From: Micromonospora qiuiae
GTDB taxonomy: Bacteria; Actinomycetota; Actinomycetes; Mycobacteriales; Micromonosporaceae
Direction of reading: 5' to 3'
DNA: 54,189 nucleotides
Assembly (NCBI RefSeq): GCF_016863555.1
Contig: NZ_BOPC01000063.1
Span: 1 to 54,189 of the forward strand
How positions within the stretch are numbered: the first letter of the stretch is position 1; every line of letters starts with the position of its first letter. The notes below the pieces were generated by a model. It ran no database searches and was not told the origin of the DNA. It saw only the letters and a program-made list of their open reading frames with translations. Positions 49,335-54,189 of this stretch are shown here, piece after piece. The position numbers were made by a program, and so were the translations under genes.

Positions 49335-51689
49335 TCAGCGGAGGGAGAGGGCGGCCAGGGCGGCGTTGACGATGCTGCCGGGCAGGAGGTCGTGCAGGTC
49401 GTAGAGGTCGTGGACGGTGCCGGACTGGCCGAACTCGTCGACGCCGAGCGGGACGGCGGGGGCGCCGACGGCCGAGCCGAGCCAGGCCATCGCGTGCGAG
49501 GCGGCGTCGTGCACGGTGACCACCGGAACCCGGTCGGCGAAAGCCGACCGCAGCGCGCCGGGCACGCTGGGCACGGTGGCGGTGCGTACGCCCTGACGCA
49601 ACGTGCGCTGCCAGGCCCGGTAGAGGCGGTCCAGGCTGGTGACATCGACGACGTGGGCGGCGATCCCCTCGTCGGCCAGCTCCGCCGCCGCGGTCAGCAC
49701 CTCGGGCAGCACCGCGCCGGAGGCGGCCAGCTGCACCGTCGGCGCCTCGGCCAGGCGCGGGTCCGCCTGGTGGGCGTCGACCAGCCGGTACGCCCCGGCG
49801 AGCACCTGCCGGCGCAGCACCGCGTCGCCGAGCCGGGCGCGGGCCGCCTCGAACGGCGCCTGATCCACCGGCCGGGTGCTCAGCCGGAAGTAGTACGCGC
49901 CGTCCTCGGCCGGCGCGGCGGTCGGCGCGGGCTGCGGCGCACCGGCGATATGGCCGAGCGCGTCACAGAGCAGCCAGTCCAGGCTGGCCGCGTACGCCGG
50001 CTCGACGAAGGTCACCCCGGGCAGTTCCAGCCCCACGCTCGCGGTGATCGTGGACTGGTGCGCGCCGCCCTCCGGGGCGAGGGTGATGCCCGACGGGGTG
50101 CCGGCCACCACGAACCGGGAGCCGGAGTAGGTGCCGTAGAGGAAGGCGTCCAGCCCGCGCAGCACGAACGGGTCGTAGACGGTGCCGACCGGCAGCAGCG
50201 GCTGCCCGGACAGGTCCCAGGACAGCCCGAGCTGGCCGAGCAGCAGGAACAGGTTCATCTCGGAGATGCCCAGCTCGATGTGCTGCCCGTCGGGGCTCTC
50301 CGTCCAGCGCAGCATCCGGTCATCCGACCACGATCGTTGCGCGGTCGGCGCGAACACGCCGGTCTTGTTGATGAACCCGGCCAGGTTGGTGGAGGTGGCC
50401 ACGTCCGGCGCGGTGGTCACCAGGTACTTCCCCACCTGCGGGTCACGGGCCAGGTCGACCAGCACCCGACCGAAGACCTCCTGGGTGGAGATCGGCTTGT
50501 TCGTGCGTACCCTCGTGGTCGTTGGGACGGTGACCCCCAGCGCATGCTCGCGGGGCGCGCGGGACAGCGCCTCCCGGCGCTGCCCGGCCCGGATCCCCGC
50601 CGGGGATGCCGGATCGAGACGATCCCACTCGGTGTCGCGGGTCAGGCCGTGCGCGGCGCGCAGCGCGTCGACCTGTTCGCCGGTGAGCAACGCCGAATGG
50701 TTGCGCGGATTGCCGGCGATCGGCAGACCCCAACCCTTGACCGTGTACGCGAACACCACGCTCGGCCGGTCGGTCACCGCGTCGCACTGGGCGTACGCGT
50801 CGAGCAGCGCCGCCAGGTCGTGCCCGCCCAGGTCGGTGACGAGCGGCCCCAACTCCTCGTCGGCGATCTCGGCGACGAACGTCTCCACCTCGGCCGGCGC
50901 ACCGTCCAGGAACCGCTTGCGCAGCTGCGCTCCGGTCAGCCCGAACAGCGACTGGTACTGCTCGTTCGGCATCGCGTCGATCCAGTCGCGCAGCGCCGCG
51001 CCCCCGGGACGGTCGTACGCCTGGGCCAGTTTGCGGCCGTGCTTGACCTCGACCACGTGCCAGCCGGCGGCCTCGAACTGGCCGCGCCACTGGTCGATCC
51101 GTACCCCGGGAACGACCCGGTCCAGCGACTGCCGGTTGAAGTCGACCACCCACATGACGTTGCCGAGCCCGGCGGTGGCCGGGTCGGCGACCGCCTCCCA
51201 GATGTTGCCCTCGTCCAGTTCGGCGTCCCCGATCAGCGCGACGAACCGGGAGTGCGGGCGGGCGCCGAAGTGCGCGTCGACGTAGCGTCGGGTCACCGCC
51301 GCGAACAGCGGGGCGGCGGCGCCCAGGCCGACCGAGCCGGTGGAGAAGTCCACCCCGTCCGGGTCCTTCGTCCGCGACGGGTACGACTGGAGGCCGCCGC
51401 GCGCCCGCAGCCGGGTCAGGTACGACCGGTCCAGGTTGCCGAGCAGGTACTGGATGGCGTGGAACACCGGCGAGGCGTGCGGCTTCACCGCGACCCGGTC
51501 CTCGGCGTCCAGGTGGGCGAACCACAACGCGGTCATGGCGGTCACCAGAGAGGCACTGGACGCCTGGTGCCCGCCGACCTTCACCCCGTCGCCTGTGCTG
51601 CGGTCGTTGGCCGCGTCCACGATCCGCGTGGCGAGCCACAGCACCCGCCGCTGAATCTGGTCAAGGACATCGATGTCGGGTTGGTTCAC
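49335..51689 (-). CDS. Thiamine-diphosphate transketolase / AceE-like enzyme
   Basis: A 784-residue TPP enzyme resembling homodimeric pyruvate dehydrogenase E1 (AceE) and transketolases, but about 100 residues shorter than AceE. The N-terminal VKVGGHQASSASLVT and KPHASPVFHAIQYL, the cofactor motif GDAELDEGN...VDFNRQ, the pyrimidine-domain GISEMNLFLLLGQ and a transketolase C-terminal domain are all visible. GTG 51689 has GGAGTCC upstream. No E2 or E3 genes are adjacent, so it may be a stand-alone 2-oxo acid enzyme or a paralog of the true E1; substrate open. Confidence 0.85.
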   Translation of the reverse strand: MNQPDIDVLDQIQRRVLWLATRIVDAANDRSTGDGVKVGGHQASSASLVTAMTALWFAHLDAEDRVAVKPHASPVFHAIQYLLGNLDRSYLTRLRARGGLQSYPSRTKDPDGVDFSTGSVGLGAAAPLFAAVTRRYVDAHFGARPHSRFVALIGDAELDEGNIWEAVADPATAGLGNVMWVVDFNRQSLDRVVPGVRIDQWRGQFEAAGWHVVEVKHGRKLAQAYDRPGGAALRDWIDAMPNEQYQSLFGLTGAQLRKRFLDGAPAEVETFVAEIADEELGPLVTDLGGHDLAALLDAYAQCDAVTDRPSVVFAYTVKGWGLPIAGNPRNHSALLTGEQVDALRAAHGLTRDTEWDRLDPASPAGIRAGQRREALSRAPREHALGVTVPTTTRVRTNKPISTQEVFGRVLVDLARDPQVGKYLVTTAPDVATSTNLAGFINKTGVFAPTAQRSWSDDRMLRWTESPDGQHIELGISEMNLFLLLGQLGLSWDLSGQPLLPVGTVYDPFVLRGLDAFLYGTYSGSRFVVAGTPSGITLAPEGGAHQSTITASVGLELPGVTFVEPAYAASLDWLLCDALGHIAGAPQPAPTAAPAEDGAYYFRLSTRPVDQAPFEAARARLGDAVLRRQVLAGAYRLVDAHQADPRLAEAPTVQLAASGAVLPEVLTAAAELADEGIAAHVVDVTSLDRLYRAWQRTLRQGVRTATVPSVPGALRSAFADRVPVVTVHDAASHAMAWLGSAVGAPAVPLGVDEFGQSGTVHDLYDLHDLLPGSIVNAALAALSLR

Positions 51690-51752
51690 GGCGGACTCCA
51701 GGAGTCCGGTGCGTCGTCGTTGACGCCCGGTCGGCGCGGCTTCGGGGTGTTG

Positions 51753-51902
51753 CGGCTCGAGGCGCTCCGGCTCCGGGCGCTCCGGCTCCGGGCGCTCCGG
51801 CTCCGGGCGCTCCGGCTCAGGGCGCTCCGGCTCCGGGCGCTCCGGCTCAGGGCGCTCCGGCTCAGGGCGCTCCGGCTCAGGGCGCTCCGGCTCAGGGCGT
51901 TA
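51753..51902. repeat. Ten-copy 15-bp tandem array
   Basis: Ten units of CGGCTC(C/A)GGGCGCTC run without gap. The last copy runs into the GTTAA of palindromic element locus 3. Units differ only at one C/A position, apart from the first and last. It lies in the 278-bp gap between gatB and the transketolase-like gene. Confidence 0.9.
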
Positions 51903-51966
51903 AAAGGGGGCCCCTTCTCTACACGAGGCGTTAAAAAGGGGCCCTTCCTTACACCCTTCCTTACAC
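51899..51966 (-). repeat. Paired GGGGCCCC palindromic element, locus 3
   Basis: Units 51899-51924 and 51930-51954 match loci 1 and 2, plus a third partial unit end (51955-51966). It ends 1 bp from the gatB stop codon and is likely that gene's transcription end. Confidence 0.85.
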
Positions 51967-51967
51967 C

Positions 51968-53458
51968 TCAGCTGAGGCGGGTGAGGATCAGCTCGCGGAC
52001 GGTCTGGGCGTCGGCCTGGCCGCGGGTGGCCTTCATGACGGCCCCGACCAGTGCGCCGGCGGCGGCGACCTTGCCGGAGCGGACCTTGTCGGCGATCTGG
52101 GGGTTGGCGGCGATCGCCTCGTCGACAGCGGCGGTCAGCGCACCGGTGTCGGAGACGACCTCCAGGTTGCGGTTCGTCATGATCTCGGTAGGTGAGCCCT
52201 CACCGGCGACCACACCCTCCAGCACCGTACGGGCCAGCTTGTCGTTGAGCTTGCCGGCGTCGACCAGGCTCTGCAGCTCGGCGACCTGCGTCGGGGTGGC
52301 CCCGACGTCGGCGAGTTCCACGCCCGACTCGTTGGCCCGCCGGGACAGCTCGCCCAGCCACCACTTGCGGGCGGCGGCCGGGGTGGCACCGGCCGCCACG
52401 GTGGCCTCGATCAGCTCGACCGCGCCGGCGTTGAGCACCGACTGCATGTCCGCCTCGGACAGCCCCCACGCCTGCTGGAGGCGGCGGCGGTGCAGCCGGG
52501 GCAGCTCCGGCAGGGCGGCCTTCAACTCGGCCACCCAGGCCGGGTCCGGCGCGAGCGGCACCAGGTCCGGCTCGGGGAAGTAGCGGTAGTCGGTGGCGGT
52601 TTCCTTGGACCGGCCCGGGGTGGTGTCTCCGGTCTCCTCGTGGAAGTGCCGGGTCTCCTGGGTGATCCGTCCGCCCGCGTCGAGCACGGCGGCCTGGCGC
52701 AGCATCTCCGAGCGGACCGCCCGCTCGACCGAACGCAGCGAGTTGACGTTCTTCGTCTCGGTGCGGGTGCCCCACTCCTCGCCCGGCAGGTTCAGCGAGG
52801 TGTTGACGTCGCAGCGCAGCGAGCCCTCCTCCATGCGTACGTCGGAGACGCCGAGCGAGCGGAGCACGTCGCGCAGCTCGGTGACGTACGCACGGGCCAC
52901 CTCGGGGGCGAGCGCACCGGTGCCGGGGATCGGCTTGGTGACGATCTCCACCAGCGGAATGCCGGCCCGGTTGTAGTCCACCAGCGACTCGGTGGCACCG
53001 TGGATGCGGCCGGTGGCCCCGCCGACGTGCAGCGTCTTGCCGGTGTCCTCCTCCAGGTGCACCCGCTCGATGCCGATGCGCACGGTCTCGCCGTTGACCT
53101 CGACGTCCAGGTAGCCGTCGACGCAGAGCGGTTCGTCGTACTGGCTGATCTGGAAGTTCTTCGGCATGTCGGGGTAGAAGTAGTTCTTCCGGGCGAAGCG
53201 GCACCACGTCGCGATGGAGCAGTTCAACGCGAGGCCGATCCGGATGGTCGCCTCGATGGCCGCGGAGTTGGCCACCGGCAGCGAACCGGGCAGGCCCAGG
53301 CAGACCGGGCAGACCCGGGTGTTCGGCTCGCCGCCGAAGTCGGTCGGGCAGCCGCAGAACATCTTCGTGTTCGTGCCCAGCTCGACGTGGGTCTCCAGGC
53401 CGATCACCGGCTCGTAGCGCGCGACGACCTCGTCGTACGCGGGCAGCGTCGTGGTCAT
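51968..53458 (-). CDS. gatB: Asp-tRNA(Asn)/Glu-tRNA(Gln) amidotransferase subunit B
   Basis: Subunit B of the GatCAB enzyme, which amidates misacylated Glu-tRNA(Gln) and Asp-tRNA(Asn). The 496-residue product has GLETHVEL, the zinc cysteines in MFCGCP and CPVCLGLPGSLPV, and the tRNA/ATP-site block RKNYFYPDMPKNFQISQYD. The C-terminal third is the helical YqeY-like tRNA-binding domain. ATG 53458 is preceded by GGAGTTCCC; the frame is open 14 codons more. gatC and gatA are not in the window; the gene upstream is an unrelated surface protein, so gatB is apart from them or the rest lies beyond the edge. Confidence 0.97.
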   Translation of the reverse strand: MTTTLPAYDEVVARYEPVIGLETHVELGTNTKMFCGCPTDFGGEPNTRVCPVCLGLPGSLPVANSAAIEATIRIGLALNCSIATWCRFARKNYFYPDMPKNFQISQYDEPLCVDGYLDVEVNGETVRIGIERVHLEEDTGKTLHVGGATGRIHGATESLVDYNRAGIPLVEIVTKPIPGTGALAPEVARAYVTELRDVLRSLGVSDVRMEEGSLRCDVNTSLNLPGEEWGTRTETKNVNSLRSVERAVRSEMLRQAAVLDAGGRITQETRHFHEETGDTTPGRSKETATDYRYFPEPDLVPLAPDPAWVAELKAALPELPRLHRRRLQQAWGLSEADMQSVLNAGAVELIEATVAAGATPAAARKWWLGELSRRANESGVELADVGATPTQVAELQSLVDAGKLNDKLARTVLEGVVAGEGSPTEIMTNRNLEVVSDTGALTAAVDEAIAANPQIADKVRSGKVAAAGALVGAVMKATRGQADAQTVRELILTRLS

Positions 53459-53555
53459 GGGAACTCCAGTTTTCGGGCGGTAGCCGGCCCGCGGCGGCAT
53501 CCGGACACAACGCCGCCAAGCCTAACCGCTCGGCCCGCTCCGCCTCGGCCGGGCA

Positions 53556-54189
53556 TCACTCGGGCGTCGTGAACCGCCGCCGGTTGTAGGTCAACACGAG
53601 CAGGATGCCGCCGATCGAGAACGCCACGACGCTCAGGAGCATCAGCACCAGGGCCGAGTTCGATCCGGTGGTCGGCAGCCACCAACTGCCCTGCGGCTCC
53701 GGCGACGGCGAGGCCGCCGCCGGGGTCGTCGGCACCACCTCGGTCGGGGTGGCCGACGGTTCGGTCGGAGCCGGCATCGGGACGATCGCCGCCGCCGTGG
53801 GCGCCGGCGTGGGCGTGGATGTCGGCTCGGACAGCGCAGCGGCGACGACCAGCGACAACTCCTCGGTGGCGCTCGTCGCCGTACCGGCAGCGCGTACCGT
53901 CACGGGGAAGCTGCCCGCGATCTCCGGCCGGCCGCTCAGCCGGCCGTCCGGGTCCAGGGTGAGCCCCGGCGGCAGGAAACCGGCGGCCACGCTGAACCGG
54001 ATGTCGGAGTCGCCCTCAGCGGTGAACCGGAACGAGTACCTCGTGCCGACGGTGCCGCGCGGCGGCTCACCGGAGGTGATGGCGGTGGCCGGTGCGGCGA
54101 TCACCACCGTGACCTCGTGGTCGGCGTGGAAGCCGTGCTGGTCGGTCAGGCGGATGCCGAAGGTGTGGCTGCCCGCGGTGCTCGGCGTG
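53556..54189 (-). CDS. LPXTG-type surface protein with Ig-like domain, partial
   Basis: The frame is open to the window edge, so only the C-terminal ~211 residues are seen. They include a putative Ig/cadherin-like domain (GLTLDPDGRLSGRPEIAGSF), a Pro/Thr/Ser/Ala-rich wall-spanning stretch (~60 residues), then LPTTG, a hydrophobic helix (ALVLMLLSVVAFSIGGILLV) and a basic tail NRRR. This is the arrangement of sortase-anchored cell-wall proteins. The GTG at 54107 is not the true start. Function unknown; adhesion is possible. Confidence 0.85.
   Translation of the reverse strand, partial: TPSTAGSHTFGIRLTDQHGFHADHEVTVVIAAPATAITSGEPPRGTVGTRYSFRFTAEGDSDIRFSVAAGFLPPGLTLDPDGRLSGRPEIAGSFPVTVRAAGTATSATEELSLVVAAALSEPTSTPTPAPTAAAIVPMPAPTEPSATPTEVVPTTPAAASPSPEPQGSWWLPTTGSNSALVLMLLSVVAFSIGGILLVLTYNRRRFTTPE

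Noticed and set aside
51753..51902. Possible CRISPR array
   Set aside because: The 15-bp units are adjacent without spacers and no cas genes are seen.
49392..52583. A 1063-codon open frame on the plus strand over the transketolase and gatB genes
   Set aside because: It is antisense to two well-recognised enzymes, is His/Arg/Gly/Val-rich as expected of a shadow frame in GC-rich DNA, and crosses the tandem array as LRLRA repeats.

Overview
The window is high-GC DNA with dense coding on both strands, frequent GTG and occasional TTG starts, and purine-rich ribosome binding sites. An ilvBNC/serA/leuB-ilvE cluster, an XRE(DUF5753)-DUF397 pair and GGGGCCCC palindromic elements point to an actinobacterium, most likely Micromonospora or a close relative in the Micromonosporaceae. 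The family-level placement is inferred from gene content and style, not from a marker-gene comparison.

Layout. (1) 1-14.3 kb holds amino-acid biosynthesis: leuB-ilvE, serA and ilvB-ilvN-ilvC on the minus strand and ilvD on the plus strand. An ApbE-like flavin transferase, a small unknown gene and a large membrane GGDEF-EAL protein are interleaved. The ilvB leader contains an 11-residue peptide ending in Leu-Arg-Val-Leu-Thr, then a hairpin and an intrinsic terminator, which is the layout of ribosome-mediated attenuation. (2) 14.3-21.7 kb is mixed accessory DNA: a transposase remnant, a DHA2-type MFS exporter, an internally deleted metallo-beta-lactamase-fold pseudogene, an arsR-sulP operon with a large nested palindrome in front, and a 665-residue cysteine-rich protein of unknown role. 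(3) 21.9-28.1 kb is an accessory island. It has an XRE regulator broken by one in-frame stop, its DUF397 partner, five small genes forming two paralogous families of unknown function, a ribbon-helix-helix regulator with an iterated operator, and a two-gene AAA ATPase/RloB module resembling AbiL-type phage defence. A 46-bp segment of the first small gene is repeated directly after the RloB gene, so the block from 23.6 to 28.1 kb is bracketed by direct repeats.

(4) 28.1-30.2 kb has a DinB-like enzyme divergent from a WYL regulator. (5) 30.2-42.2 kb is a polysaccharide locus: a secreted GH30 enzyme, then a mannan-use cluster (secreted GH5 mannanase, intracellular GH2 beta-mannosidase, ABC importer with lipoprotein binding protein, divergent LacI regulator). 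Two matching operator-like sites lie at a recognisable promoter. The logic is outside cleavage of mannan, uptake of oligosaccharides, inside hydrolysis, and derepression by the sugar. (6) 42.2-54.2 kb contains a second GGDEF-EAL-like protein with a degenerate GGDEF domain, a small PH-domain membrane protein, a 2-hydroxyacid dehydrogenase, a sorbosone/glucose-dehydrogenase-like lipoprotein, a membrane metallophosphoesterase, a thiamine-diphosphate transketolase/AceE-like enzyme, gatB, and a truncated LPXTG-type surface protein running off the end.

Non-coding architecture is unusually rich. Paired GGGGCCCC palindromic elements abut the stop codons of ilvE, beta-mannosidase and gatB, one of them supplying the stop codon. 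There is a ten-copy 15-bp tandem array beside gatB, a 15-bp-arm inverted repeat between two convergent genes, and several strong terminator hairpins. I saw no tRNA, rRNA, CRISPR array, integrase or replication origin.
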